In this document: positions 9,976 to 24,900 of the stretch, piece by piece
Position numbering within the stretch: the stretch's first letter is position 1
How the letters are laid out: every line of letters starts with the position of its first letter
From: Acanthaster planci
Lineage: Eukaryota > Echinodermata > Asteroidea > Valvatida > Acanthasteridae
Assembly (NCBI RefSeq): GCF_001949145.1
Contig: NW_019091507.1
Span: 42,396 to 104,395, forward strand
DNA: 62,000 nt
Direction of reading: 5' to 3'
Notes under the pieces: generated by a model
What the model saw: the letters and a program-made list of their open reading frames with translations, nothing else
The model's database searches: none
What the model was told of the DNA's origin: nothing
Program-made: the position numbers and the translations under genes

Positions 9976-12900
9976 CTGAAAGGCTTATTTATTTGGGGTT
10001 GTTGGATTTCAATCATTTTAACTTTGTGAAGGTAATCAGGCTTTCTGAGTGAAATCTTAAAATTACCCAAAGATCTAATTGATTATTTTCAGGTTTTGTC
10101 AAGCTAGGACACCGACACTTGAGCCCCTTACCTCTTCCGACAGGCTCGGAAGACTCCACAGTGAAATTTCCAGCGACAGCCTGGCTGATTAAACCAGCAT
10201 GATTGACAGCTCTGACTGACAGGCTGTAGGTGGCGTCGTCAATCAAGCCGAGGCCTGACCAATCAAGATGGGTCTCTGACGTGGATCCACAAGTCCTCCA
10301 GGATGTGAGGGTATTCGGTCCTGTAAGTTGGCACTGGGCAAAGAAGAGAATTAACCAGGGAAACATGGTCAGCTGCTGATTTATTATCAGCAAAGAGTGC
10401 ATTTCCAACCTTTTTCCTGTATTCTTGTTTATACTCACCAACAGCTTACTGAAGAATCCTTAGAACGTTCGGGGTGTAAATACAAAAATTATTTGAATTT
10501 AAACCTGGCAAATATTTTAGATCTCATATGTTTGCAAAATGTAGGATCATACACAAAGGCGCATTAAGATATCCATGTCTTGAGTCATTTTTCTAATCAG
10601 AATTATCCGGCATTATAGGCGGCAATTGCCCAACAGGTCTACTTTGGTTCAATGCCATGCAGACTATGACATTAAATGAGGTTTACGCACTCACTCAGGA
10701 AAATGTACTGTTCCATCTTGAGAACCATATTACGCATATATGTTTCTTGTGCAGATTGAAAAAGTATTCCAGAGGCTTTGTACGGGTGTTTCGCTCAGCA
10801 TCTTGCGCACGTACCTCAAAGAATTGAATTCCAAATGGATCACTAAATCCATTCCACGACACTTTGAGGGAGTCTGTCTGTGACTGGTACCCATCTCGTG
10901 TTTCGTATTGAGTCTCTGATACAGTCTTCACTTTGACAACGGCTGCTGATGCAGTAGGGGGCACTGTCACTATGGTGACCCCGTCGGATGATTTCCATGA
11001 CGACTTGTCGGCGTGATTGTAGCATGTGACAGTGACGTACAGGCGCTGGCCTTCAACCATACTCTGGGACAGACTGGTAGTGATGGTAGAAGAGCCATTG
11101 GGCGATTGTGAATTCGGTAGGATGTCTTCAAATCTGGGCTTGGATCCTGTAGAAGGAGCAAGGAATATGAAGTGAATTTTTTATGTCTGTAATCGAAAAC
11201 ATGCAAGAAACACTGAAAAGAGATTCCCACTTGTTAACTCTCCACTCTGATAGCAAGATGCGTCCCGTCGATAAGGTCGAACATCCGATGAAGGTCGTCA
11301 AGATGAGGTGTGATCGATCTGACATAGCAAACGTGTTGCATCAGATTTCAATTCACTGATTAACCCAACATGAGGGGTGAGAGATATGAGGAATGTCTAC
11401 CTACCCACTGCCCATGTACAGTGGTCAATTCCACTTTCGGGATCGGATGCTGACCAACTGAAGGTGAGAGCAGAATCGTCAGCAGTGAAGTCAATATCTG
11501 TTAAGAGTGAACGAGACCACTTCATAATCAAGCCTCTTACGACGTCTTGAAAACAAATTGTGGTTGGAACTGGGTTCAATGGTCCTGATCTGCTGGAGGC
11601 TGTGTACAACGAGCATGCAAGGTGGAAATACACCATAAACATAGCAAACTAAGTTGAGATTTGAAATGAGAGAATTGACCATAATTGTGAAATTATTTCA
11701 CACTCTATTGCAACTACGTAAACTTTCGAGTATCGGACATAATTATCAGTTAAGTTACAGTCACCACTTCTCACGGGCCTAAAATAATCACAATATTAGA
11801 AACCTTGAAATGAAATCAGAATTGGCATACCCTGTGTACCTGCACCGTCAATGACGAAATAAATTATGGGCGGTGTTAGGTCAATCAGTTTTGGGTCTGA
11901 AGTTGCTATGGCAATGAGTTCAGCAGCATTTCTTGCCATCACGGTGACATACACAAAGGAGCCGTGCGCCATTCTCAGACCAGTGTTGATAGCATTTGTC
12001 TGTGTACCCACTGATCTGAAGCTTTGCAGCTGGGTGCCACCTCTTTTAGTTCCTGATGAGTGAAAACATTTAAAGCAATGATACTACCATAGTATTAAAG
12101 CTGCTGGGTGTATCAACCAGTCAGCATTGTTTTTTATTCTTTAAAATTTCAGTAAAAAATGTTTTCAAACTCTGGTTTGAGTAAAAAACAGGAGAGCGTG
12201 GTCCAAGACACAATAGCCTACCGATGGCCCAGCTGTAGTCCACTATGGGGCTCTCTGCGTCAATGAAAAGCCACTCGGCATGGAGAGACGACCAACTGTG
12301 AATGAACTGGGTATGAACTTCCACCGACCCATCACCAGTACTCGGTCCAGTAGTAATCTGCCTCACCTGTGGCATATATATGAAACACAAGAACGAAAAT
12401 TTAACTTCATGAAAGTACGTCATGGGTATTGGACGGCTTTGTCTTGGTAGCATATTTGTAAAAGAAACAAATTTGATTGGGTATCTTGTTGAGAACAGGT
12501 TTACTTTTGTACTCAACAACAAGTGAGTGTGAGGTCAGGGGAAACCACATTTACGGCATAGCTTTTCATTTTAATCGATGATATCCACGATGGGCCTGAA
12601 CGTGGGGATGTACTTAAAAATTCACAGAACAAATACCGTAGATGAATCAGTCTGTCTTACACCATCTCAGAATTTATTGCAGGCCTCATTTATTCTCCCT
12701 TCATGCAATTTTCTTCAATGACTCTGATTTGCTCACCTGAATGTTATCTAGCAGAATTCCATTAGATTGACCCAAAGATGAAATTTTCAAAGTTGAAACA
12801 TCCTCACTGGCTGTGAAGTAAAACCTGTGCTGATGCCATGCGATTGAGCTTAGACTCTGGTCTGAGTGACCATGTGCTGGCCGGTCATACAGCCTGAAGA

Positions 12901-15900
12901 CACGATTTAATCCAGGTGCCTCGACCTGACCTTCCTGATTCAGCAAGGGATTGTGGGACGGTACAACATGACTTGCAAAAATCACCACCTGGTAGTGGCT
13001 GCCCTCAGTTGTGTTAAATTGTTGGAAGATGGAGCCGTGGAGAGACAAGAAAGAATGACCATCCTGGGCAATATTTTTCCGAGAGCTGATAACAGACATC
13101 TGGCTGTCAGATCCAATATCCCATGGCACTGGAAGTACCCCCTGTGTGCCACTAGTCATCATACCGGCATTGTATGACATTTCTTCAGTGGTTAAATTGC
13201 TAGCAGAAGTGGGATAACTGTCAGGCGTACTAACATTGTCGTATTCTTCAGAGGATAGCACCATCGACGAAGTCGTAGATGGTTCAAAGGTCGATTGAAT
13301 GTTGTGTGTATTTGTTGTATCAGGAGTATCTATATCTGAGGGGATAAATTAAAGTTTACACCAATTGTTTTAAGAGGTCAGCAAAGGCTGAAATAAATTA
13401 TGCATGTCTCTTGTGACCCATTTTTAACTATATGGCAAGTTTTTGTAAATCATACGGTCTGTTCAAATTAGAATTCGTCTTCTTTTTACGATATTAATAC
13501 ATTTTAACTAAAACATTCAAAACAGCTACAATAAATTACCTGTATCACTAGTTCCCTGCATCGTTTCAAAGGACGGGTTCTGGATCAAATTATCCCCCAA
13601 AAGGACGTGCTCTAGAGGCACAGGGGGAGTGGTGTCCACCACAAATCCGTCCGAAGCAACCGAAACGGACTGTAGGCCAGCTGCATCGAAAACTGAGATC
13701 TTGGAGTAGTACCGAATACCTGAGGAACAGAATTTAAGGAGTTCAAAGCTCCTATTTCATTCTCCCTTAGAAAATACAAGGGTCATCCATCATTTGCAAA
13801 TTCTCTTGTTTTACTGAGTTAAATTGATTTGTCTCAACCTGCTGGAGCCCCCGATGCTCATGCATTTATTTTATTAATTGTAGACAAAACCGCTATGGTG
13901 ATATTGACGTGATTTGGTCAAGTTTGCAATAGGTGATACAATTTATTTTGATGCATAGAGGCTCTTAAACCTGAAATAAACGAACTAATAAAACGTAATA
14001 ATAACCGTAGCTCAAAAACATCAAGTAAAAACCCGTCCATGAACACTTTTTGTGGTTGAGGTCAGCAGCACTGTTTTTTTTCCTATTGCGGCTAAGTCTT
14101 TGATAAAAACGAGTAGAATAGATTAAAACCATCTTCATAGGGCTATCTACCATCTGTGAGAGGAAAAGCTAGAATCTGTGAGGCAGACAGCTGAACTCCA
14201 ACATCTGTGCAGCGCAGGATACCATTATCTGCAGGGTTAGAGGTCTGTCCAACGCACCACTCATAGTGGTCTATGTAGGATTCCAGATCCACAAAGCCAT
14301 GCCAGGAGGCTGAGATGACCGTGCTGGAGTTCTGGTACTCTACATCATGGAGATCTGAAGAAAAGGTGTAAGTTTATTTATGGATGCAACTGTACCAAGG
14401 ACATTTAGCAGCTGGAAGAGATTTTACAATGTAACATAAACAATGTGTTATATTGTAGAAAGGCCTCATTGATAGAGTATATCTATGACCTTTTTTTGCA
14501 TTCCATTACATGCCCCGTACACTTGGCATATACCAATGGTAAAAATTAGTATTTTGGGCGTAAATGTCTTAAAATATAGATTTTTGTGAGATTCATAAAA
14601 TTGTCAGAATTACTGGGAAATTTCATCAGAAAAAATACTGGATGTTTAATTGAGAGCATTCATAGAGCTCTGCAGGCGCTATACAGCGGTTACAACAATG
14701 AGAGACTAATAATCAACTGCCTACCCATTCCGTCAAACACAAAGCCTGGGTCTGGTCTCCTGGTGTCTACCACAAATCCATCACTGCTTTTCAGTGTGTG
14801 CAAACCAGCTTTGTTGACGGCCCGTACGTTGCCGTAGTAACGTAGTCCACTTTGCAGGTCCAGGCCAGTGAACTGGGCGAAAGACCCATTAGCTGAGAAG
14901 ATGTGATCAGCGAACCGGAGAATATCTTCACCTGAATAGGAAAAACGTTTATTTTTCGATTCTTTTATTGCTTTACTGTTCTAAGGTACTGTTGCACTTA
15001 GTAATAAAATGCACTAAAAACAGAGACTGGTTATTAGATGTAGACAAGACTCAGAGAAAAAAAACAGTGGGTGTCCTAACTCTATGGAAGCTGCTGGAAG
15101 ACCCTGGTTGCTTGGAATGTTCAATCTCAATAGGCTCTAAAAATCCTATTGTAAGTATACTCAGCCCACATTTAAGATATGTACTTGGACACACCTAATA
15201 GTGATTGTACTCACTCCTTGGATAATTACAATTCATCTATGCTTAGTGATTAACGCATCCAACCTCTCCGACCGACAGGATAGACACGTAAAGAGACGTA
15301 CCTAACGTCTTAAAAGGTGCTCAAAAGCTCGTAATCGGCTTTATTACCATTAAAGGCTTCGAGAGACACTTTGGAGTGACTCTACTCCCCTCCTGGAGTG
15401 GTACTAGTAAAAAGAGATAACTTACCTCCTGGATACGTGCTGAGAGATATCAGGTAGTGGGACATAGCTTCATCTAGGAACACTCCTTCCCATGAGATGA
15501 AGACCATGGTTGGATCTGTCAAGTAATCAGTGTCTTTGCTGGCACCAGGGCTTGCAAGATCTTTGACCTGAATTGATGAACAACAATATTATTAATGTTT
15601 TATATCCCGAAAAGAAAAGGTTACTTCTTCCCCTCAATGCTCATTAAGAAGTTTTGACTGTAAGAAACACCCACACAAAAACCAAACATATAAAAAATAA
15701 TTTGAACACAACACGGCTATAAACTTGAACTTGAGTGAATATGTAGCTTCTTTCTATGCACATGTAAATACATTCTGCTTTTACCCGCAATGTACAAAAC
15801 TGCCTGCACCAAAATTTGGCTTTATGGTTTCAATTTTGTCCTTTCAGCCAGTTGCACCCCAGTCAATCCGTATTTACAAAGTTCAATTTGAATAAAAGAG

Positions 15901-18900
15901 CTCATTAATTATGAATTGCAAATGGTCCCAGTATTACAGCAGGCAGTGATCCGTTATAGGAAAAGTGTTGAAAACATGTACTATTTATTGGCAGCTATAC
16001 CTCCAAGTTAAGGGGCAAAAGCTAAGATATTTACAGTTGTCTTCAGATTGTCCCAAGCGTTTCGACAATGCATTTTAATTACCTTTGTGCCTCTGACTGT
16101 TGAGACTTTTGGTGGTGTAACATCAGGGGTAATGCCGTCAGATTTAAACACAGCGTACGTATTCATGTCATACCAGGCTCGGACGAACACGTGATACTTA
16201 ATTCCCTTCTGCAGTTTGTGGTCTAATAGATAAATAAATTCCCAAAAATGCCTCGAGGAATATAAAAAGGTATCGCACACTGATACAGCAGCTAAATTGG
16301 TGCAAATGTTCGTCTAGTATATTTTGCTGTAACTCAGTAAACGAGTAGAAAGTCGAACCATAGTGAAAAATCTGATGGTACAATTTAGACAAAGATCTCC
16401 TGTATTGAGGGTAAAAATAATTGCAAAGGAGAAGCAAAGATGAACCAAACACAGAAGCAAACAGAAACACAGCAGTGAAAGTGGGAAATTAAAGCCTCTT
16501 GTGCATTATAATCTGTTATTTCTTTAACCTAAAAATTTCGATCTCAATATATATTAAACTATATTTCAGTAAGACACACAATATTTATGGTCTTGATACT
16601 CGCTATGATCTATTTACTTAATTGAATGTGTGTGTAACATTTAGATCACGCTAAAGCTCTAAAACTGAAGAATTACTGAAGGAAAGCTCTACCAGCATCA
16701 AATGTCGGCCCTGTCATAATTAAAAAAGTTGCTGCTTCAAAGGAATATCAATCTACGTAACAACAAATGGCTGCTCAGATTTCATTACCATCATCTAATG
16801 TAATGATTGTAAAGTTATCCTGTCCAACATCAAACCAAACTCTGTCCTGCGCTGGATCAAAGACTCCAACTGGATCCGATGAAGAGTCATCGCCGATACT
16901 CCATTCAAACCTGGAAGTGTTCAAGGGTTAATAAAAAATCCATGGGAGTAAGTGGCATACACGGGTAGGTACAGCAATTTGGCATCCTTGACAAATCATT
17001 AACCCTAATCCCCTAAGGTGTTCTTAAAATCATATCAAAAAGTGGTGGATTTTTAGGACTATTAGTGCTATATTTGTTTCTGGAGGAACAAAATTCTCAG
17101 ATAAGCCTGTTCGTAATTGCTTCTTGTTACAACACTGCAACATTGAAGTACCAAAGTACCAAGTTGGCCTGATTTCAGATTTGACATTAGCAATAACCGA
17201 TCCACAATGTTCCAACATACCATTTAATGTCCAGCCCTTTCGGCTGCGTGGCCCGCCAAACTGCAGCCGCCATGTAAAGGGTAGCAGTGTGGTCAATATC
17301 GCTTATGCTGTTCACATCATAATGCATCAGATTCAGGACATCAAGGACCTCTATCTCGGTATTGGGATTATCTGGCGGCATCGTATTGCAAAGACGATGA
17401 AGGAACAGTAGCATAAAATGTAGATACGACCTTATTCACTTTGATCAAGTGTATTAATATCTTACATGTATCAAGGATGATCAACTCACACCGTACTTAC
17501 AGATTTCTAGTCTTGCCCATTATGGTCTTGCATTCAAAAATTGGAATATGGTTGTCTGCCATCTGCGCACAGGTTAGTCCGTGGCACTCAAAGCGTGAAC
17601 CAACTGCCAGACTACTACTTTTCTTTATTTTTAATCTCATCTTCCATGAGCAGAAAAATTTCAGTATGCCTCCCACATGAAACACTTGGTGAAGTAAACT
17701 TGAATACATTTTGCTGAAGACAGCTGTAGGGCAGCCTTTCCATTTTCTCCGTCTCCATAAGGCAAAGAGAGATTTCGAAAGTCTTCAAAGAATCACTAAA
17801 TAAGTTTAAGAAGTATTTTGTTATTATCATGTCGTCACAACCCACTCCGTAGAGAAGAACATAAAACAAAAAATCTGAAGAAGTGTTGTCAGTATGGAAA
17901 ACTTGCATTCAAAAAATTCTTACTGTTGCTGGTGTCACTGCAACTCTGGCCCTGATCTGGAGCACACTGTCTATTGATGGCTGCGCACGCACAGTGGCCC
18001 TCGCAAGTTGCAGGCGAGCAGCGTCGCAACAAGACAAGGGCACCCTCAACGGGCGAAGTTGCAGAGGCCTCAAAGGTGGAATGGTGGCGGTTGCTGGTCA
18101 GTCCAACCTTCGTTGAAAAAACGTGAAATCTATCTCATTTGCTCGGTTGCCCATTGTGAAATTATTTCACATTTTTAATGTTAATACACTGACGTATTTT
18201 GTCTTATATAAAACGGTGAATATTGAACTTGGCCTTCATTAAGCCCGATTCTTTTCAGATCTTCATTCATTTCAGGCGTGCTTTATTTTACTCACTTCTA
18301 AAAGACTTCTCAAAGTGACTGACACTTCACACGACTTTGTCAGTAGAGATCGGTAGAGATCAGTCACAAGTAACAGAACGAATAATTTCAAAGGAGTTAA
18401 GCTTTGATAGTTCATTTAATTAAATAAATAGTTTATCATTTAAATTCAGACTGAAGGTCTTGTACTTATTGGTCTAGTCTTGGTTTGTTTGGCCCTCTGG
18501 TGGTTTAAATAGGAACCGACGGAAAAACTGCTAGAAGACCCAATAAAACATTTCCCTTTTCCTTGTGAGGGCCTTCTCACACGACAGAAGTGCAAACTCC
18601 TATTAAAGTTAACAGAGACAACGAAAAACAAATTGGACTTGTTTCCTATTGCAGACTGGCAAGCAAAAGTGTGACAGAAAGTTTAATCTACCAATCAGAT
18701 TCATTTTCAATGAAATGTGACTTTATGTTGCTTTGCAAGGCAAGAACTCATTATCCTGGTCTTTAATATTTGCAATAATTGAAATACACCTCACTTTTTT
18801 ACTGCAGACGAGCAAAGAAACTGACATTATCAGGGTTAAAGCTGTTTAGGTACAATTAACTCAACGATTACGGTTGCCTGATATAAAACTCTCCCGTTTT

Positions 18901-21900
18901 GCACCTTGAATTACAGCTACCTACCCCATTAACGGCCCAGATGGAGATGTAAATATAGGGAGGAGATAGACTTGAAATACTGGCATCTATTGGTACAACG
19001 GCTGTCTGTGCGATGCCTTCATCCAATGCCATGCCGTCATTGCTGTGGTTGACTCGAACTGGCCCGTTCTGGGAAAGACAAATGTTGTGCATTTAATGTG
19101 TGATTATGACATCGAGGGCTTTGTTCTGTGACAGTCTGAAGACACAGGCTTTTCTACTTGCCATGAAAAAGCATCAGACAAACATAACCAATATCAAATT
19201 TATAACACATGAAATCAATTATAAGTCCTTATTCCTGTGTTTCAGTCAACTGACCAAAAATGTCCGTTTTTCAGAAACATAAGAAACCTGTGGTTTGGAT
19301 ATTTCAAAAGGGATGAAAAAATTTGCAACGCATAGGCCTCACATTTCCCCACTGTTTCAATAAGTTGTCGTTTAAAAGGGTGGATAAACATACTGGAGTG
19401 AGTTCCGAGCCACCGTGGGTGCGTCCAACGGAGACCAAGTAGTGGCTGATACCAGAGTGCACATCGGAAAATCCCAGCCAGGCCAGGGCTAAGGAACCAG
19501 TGGAGGTGCTAGTGTCTTCCAGCCATGTCATCCAACCAGAGTGGTAGCGCGGGGGAGGCAAGGTAGTAGACGGAATTTCGGTGATCGTGTTCGTCGAGTG
19601 GGCTAAGTGAACTGTAAGGCTAGGGCCATCAGGCTGTAATGAGGAGTGGCATTTCAACAGTCCATTTGTAGTGCTGCAACACATTTTTGCTATAAAAAGA
19701 TCTGAGATCTATGATTTCCTGACAACACTGACAATAGCATTGTGAGGATGACTCGTGAACATAATTCTCTGAAAAATTCGGCAGATTTTGTGCTGTATCT
19801 GAATATCTAAATAATCGCAACTGTCTTGCTGGAAGCAGCCCTCGGTCGTTTGTCACTGAATTATTTGCAAAACTTCCACGACATGGCCACATTGCGAAAA
19901 ATGTCGTCATAATCTACTGGTAAAGAGGATATGTCGAAGTTCCACCCTTGCACTGTAAGAGGAAATGTTTTAGTGTTGTATAAAACCAAATTTAACGATT
20001 CACAATCGTTCACAAGAAAGAAATTGCTTCGGCGACGAATTTATAATTCGTTTTACTTCGTGGAGTGGATCATTTTGTCTCTTTATGAAATTATTCTTAC
20101 CAGTATATTCAAAAGCAATCACAAATTTATTAAAATGCCAAGTAATTGTCGTAAACGCCATAAATTACACAACCGATGGTGATTAACACAAACATACGGC
20201 TGTATTGGGCTCTGTTTGTTTGGTAGTTTCAGCTGGCTCCGTAGGATCTATCCAGATAATATGATGACGTTTCAGGTTAGCAGCACTCTCAGTTTCCACA
20301 GCAAATGCCCCAACCGTAGGTGGGCTTCCATCAACCTGTAACAGATATGATGCTATAAATTGCAAAAGTCTTCATTTTGAGAGAAAAAAGCATAATATAG
20401 TGGTGAGCGATGAAGGTAGCATGGGTTTTGCGGGGGAGGGGTCTGTCATCTCAACAAATAGGGCATGGTAGTTTTAATAATTAAAAGGAGGTATTTTGGC
20501 TAAACTACAATCTTGTGAAATTTGGCCGAGCTTAAAGCTTGCTTTAATTTCAAAGAGAAACAATTTAAACAGAACGAAATGACAAAAATGACCCAAAACG
20601 TTTTTCACAATGTAAAAGCTACTAGCACAGTTCTAATCAAGTCAGCTACCTGATTCTGACAGAAAAAAAACTAATCAAAAGCAAATCCAAATTTTCCGAA
20701 TTTCAATCAAAGTATATTATCTAAACATGTAGCTGACCAATCAAAATGTTTTTTACGCTGAACAACGTAAACATTTTTCTGAAGTAGAGACAACCGTCTG
20801 CGAGAAGACTTACTCAAGAATTTGTATTTATTGTATGGGCAATCAAGATCAGGTTCACAATACTCACCAGGAAAGATTCCGTCTCAGCCTCAGTGCAGAG
20901 GCCAGCAAAGTTGCAAGCTACCACTGTTATAATGTAATGACTTCCTTCTTGTAATGTCAGATTTGTGAAAGTGTGGTCCAGCTCACTGCCCGCAATCTTC
21001 AAATGATAAAAGAACAAGAAGTATCTTTTGGATTACCAACCAAATACTGATCTCAAATGAAACTGCAGTCCAATCAAAATCACGAAATTGAAAAGCTTCT
21101 ATCATATCAATTCATATTGTTAAAAGTTATCAAACTATAGAACTCAACATTTATTATTGAAACATTCGTTACATGAAAAACACATACTTTAATTGGAGGT
21201 ATATTGATATCTCCATTGTGATGTGTGCTGACAGATATGTATTGGTCTTTGATACCACTTTCAGGGTCACTGAACTTCCAGGAAATGTGAATCACGTCAT
21301 GCAGAAGCTGAAATAAAAATGAAACAGATCCTTACAATTCATAAAAATATAAATAACAGCAGAAAATACACAGTATACTTTGGAAATATTGCTTGATAGA
21401 AGTTTGCTATTGTCAACAAATGTTTTGCGATCGCTAACTCGAGACAATACACAATAGGATTTATGAATTCATTGTATTTTTACCTGGGTATTCCTGACAG
21501 CCACACCCCGCGTCTCATCAACAGCAGGTGTGTTCACCACGTCAGGGCGGCTAGAGTCCACACGGAACCCATTAGATATAGCCTCACTCCACATACCAAG
21601 TCGGTTATAGGCGCGCACAGTGATGTATATATCAGTGCCTATGGGCAGCTGGCCTGACACTGGCAGGAATATCATAGCATCCTCCGACAGCTCAATGCGT
21701 GTAGAGGGGAGAATGTCCGCAGCTCCTGGTGTAGTGCCAGCGCGCCATTCGTAGTGGGAGAGGCCGGAGTGAGGGTCATGGAAGCCCCACCAATGTGCTT
21801 GCAGATGAAGCCTACACAGATGAACATGTAATCAAACAAATAGAATACAAATTACTTCTTCGATGTTGAAACGATTGTACATACAAGAGCAGTTTACAAA

Positions 21901-24900
21901 AAGAGCATACCTTCAATTAAACATTTAGGAATCTTTTTACTGCAAGCTGGGATACCGCTAAAAGGCATTAGGATGTAACTCACAAAAGAATTCTTGTGGC
22001 TTCAAAATCCAATCCTAGTCTTAGAAAATATTGTATAAAAATAGCAATAAATATTTACATACATCACACGGCTTTGTCTGTGGGATGTATCTTAATAAGG
22101 TATAGTACAAGTGTTCAACAAAGCCAGAGACTGGCTGTATTCAGTTTTACAGACTAGATGGATGCAGAATATATCAAACCATTAGGACCTTTAGTGTTGG
22201 TAATGCTAGGGCAAAAACCTTACTGTGATTTCCCTCACCTTGATGACTGGCAGCTAATGTCACCACCCCCTGGTCCACCATCATACACCTGCCCTGCCAC
22301 AGGAGGAGAATCATCTACAATGACTCCATCGGAAGTGACTGATGTACAAAGGTCAGCGGCATTACAGGCCGTCGCCGTCACATAGTAGGTCAGACCAGGC
22401 ACTAGGTTAAGGTTTTCAGCAACCACATCTGAATGTAAAATCGATAACACCTTAAGCAGACTTGAGAAGAATTTTATATGGCGTGAGTCAAAATATACTA
22501 GATACTAATCCTTAACAATATGGAAAAATGTTTATTTCAATTGTAACTGTTTTATGTTTTTACTTCGTTGTGGGTGAAGAATACTTAAAAGAGACAACTG
22601 TGAATTTCTTACGTAAGTAATAATTTTATAAATGTTGATAATTTCAGCATTACCATTGTCAAGGCCAACATGTTGTTCAGGCACAATGTCGTCACACACT
22701 GGACAAATCCCAGCTCTCCAGGAATAGCCAATGATGGCACTGTGCGGGTCATGAAAGCCTTCCCAGAATGCCCTGATTATAACACGACCCTCCTGGAAGT
22801 CTTGGTCTCTGTGATGGGCCGGTACATGGGCCGAGTCCCCGTCATAGACGTGGCCAGCTAATGGAGGGCTTGCGTCGACCATGAATGCACCATACGTCTT
22901 CAGCGTGATCAGACTTACAGTATTGATGGCCTGACGAAATTGGAATTAATTAAATGGATCTTGAATATCATGTGTGTCAGTGCGTATGCTCTTTATGAGC
23001 AAGTTTAAATTGTAGAAATTTCCAGACAGAAAATTTACAAGCTTACCTTTACAGAAATGAAATACGAGTGGCCTTCTTGTAGAGGCAGTTCTCTTGCAGG
23101 GCCACTGAGCCCATTTTCTGTACTCTCTCTAGTAAAAGGCATGATGTCTGCATAACCGGGATGAGACCCGATGGCCCATTCGTAATATGCTATGCCACTC
23201 TCTTTGTCGGAGAACACATTTTCCCAACTGAAAGGGAAAGAGCAGGTGAAGAATGAGAACTATATATAGTTTTTAACCATTGTTATCTTATTTTTGAGAC
23301 ATTTTTCCAAATGCTGCACTTGATATCTCCTTTCGTTGCTAGTGTAGCCTGCACCTAGTTATGCCTTAATTTGTTGAGCAGTATTTACTGCTATTTTGGA
23401 GAGGCTTTGTGGACAAGACTATGCCTAAAAATGTCGGATGTCCCATGGGATGTCAGAATACCAAAGTTAGTCACTGATCCCCTTTCTGATAGTACCTGAC
23501 AGAGACAGAAGTTGTGGACCGGATGAAGCTGCCACCAACGTCCAAAGTGTGATCGTCACTTATGACAGGAGATGACGTATCAATGGTAACCGAGTCGGAT
23601 GTCGCTTGGGATGACAGACCAACAAAGTCAGTTGCTGGTTGTAAAATTACGAAAAATAGTAACAACGGTTCAGTTAATTTAACTGACCTGTTAAAAACCC
23701 AGAAAATATGTTCAGAGTCTGTCTGACTTGGTTCTTGTTTATTGGTAATTGATTCCACAGGACTTATTTTTCAGAATTGAAACCGAAAACATTTTAAACC
23801 TGACCACTGAGGGTTTTGCAAAGCGATCGAGAAACAAGGGTTTACAAGGGAAACACACAAATCTAACGAGGCTCCGCCTCATATATCGAACTTATGTCCT
23901 CAAAAGTGACAAAACAACCTAAAAATGTAAAACATTCCCGGGCAAAACAGCTTACAGTATTTCCTCTTTCCCGTCAAAAAGTAAATGCCTTATCATAATT
24001 ACCCCTCACTGTTGCATAGTATGTATGTCCATTTTGCAGTTTCATATTATGTATGATGACATTGTTTGCAATGCCAACACGAACGAACTCTTTTACATCA
24101 CTGCCACCTCGCGTCGAACCTAAAGTAAAGAACCAATCAAAGAAAGGTAAATTGACTGACATCATTCTAAACTATTTAAACGTCTTTCCCAGGAACTCCT
24201 AATGCAAGAAGAATTCATTACGTGTGCTTTTCGATAATTCGTATAGAGCTGAGTATTAATATTAGAGGAATCGTGGTGTACACTACACCTTTGCCACTTT
24301 ACCATTGTCCTATAAATTTCCGCCCTGCTTTGGGGCTTTCTATACTTTGGACACAAATTAAAAATCCATGCTTTAACAGGGACAAGTACGTAATTTTCGT
24401 TTCAGAAAGGTTGTTTGAATAATTTAAAAATTTGCTCAAAATGATTCCAGTCAGATATGCTAACATCCGGGTGCTCAGAAAATCCCCTCAATTCATGAGC
24501 AGGTATGATCGGCAGATGTTAGTTAGCAGGCCTCAAAAGCTGAACCAAAAGGTCTGCTCTCAGTGTGTCAAATTTAAACACAGCAATAACAGGGCCATTT
24601 GGTATATTTCTGACTGTTGTCCCTACCGATGGCGTATTCGTAGTATTTGATTCCTGAGTGGTGACGTGCCATGCCGCGTTCTTCGATGTCAGTGAAGGAC
24701 TCCCAGTGTAGCACCAACTCAGAACTGGAACTCTGTTAGAACGAATTAAAAAAAACGACTCACAATATAAAGAAAACCTTCTCACCAAACTCAAAAAGAT
24801 GACACGTCAATATTAAATCGATAGAATTTCTCAGAAGTTTATTTGTTTGTGTCATGATAACATTCAATATGAAACAAAATGCAAACAATATTACGTTATG

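Noticed and set aside
17883-18116. 77-codon plus-strand frame rich in Ala/Arg/Ser
   Set aside because: It is the antisense shadow of exon 41, whose minus-strand reading has splice sites, correct phase and a Cys pattern.
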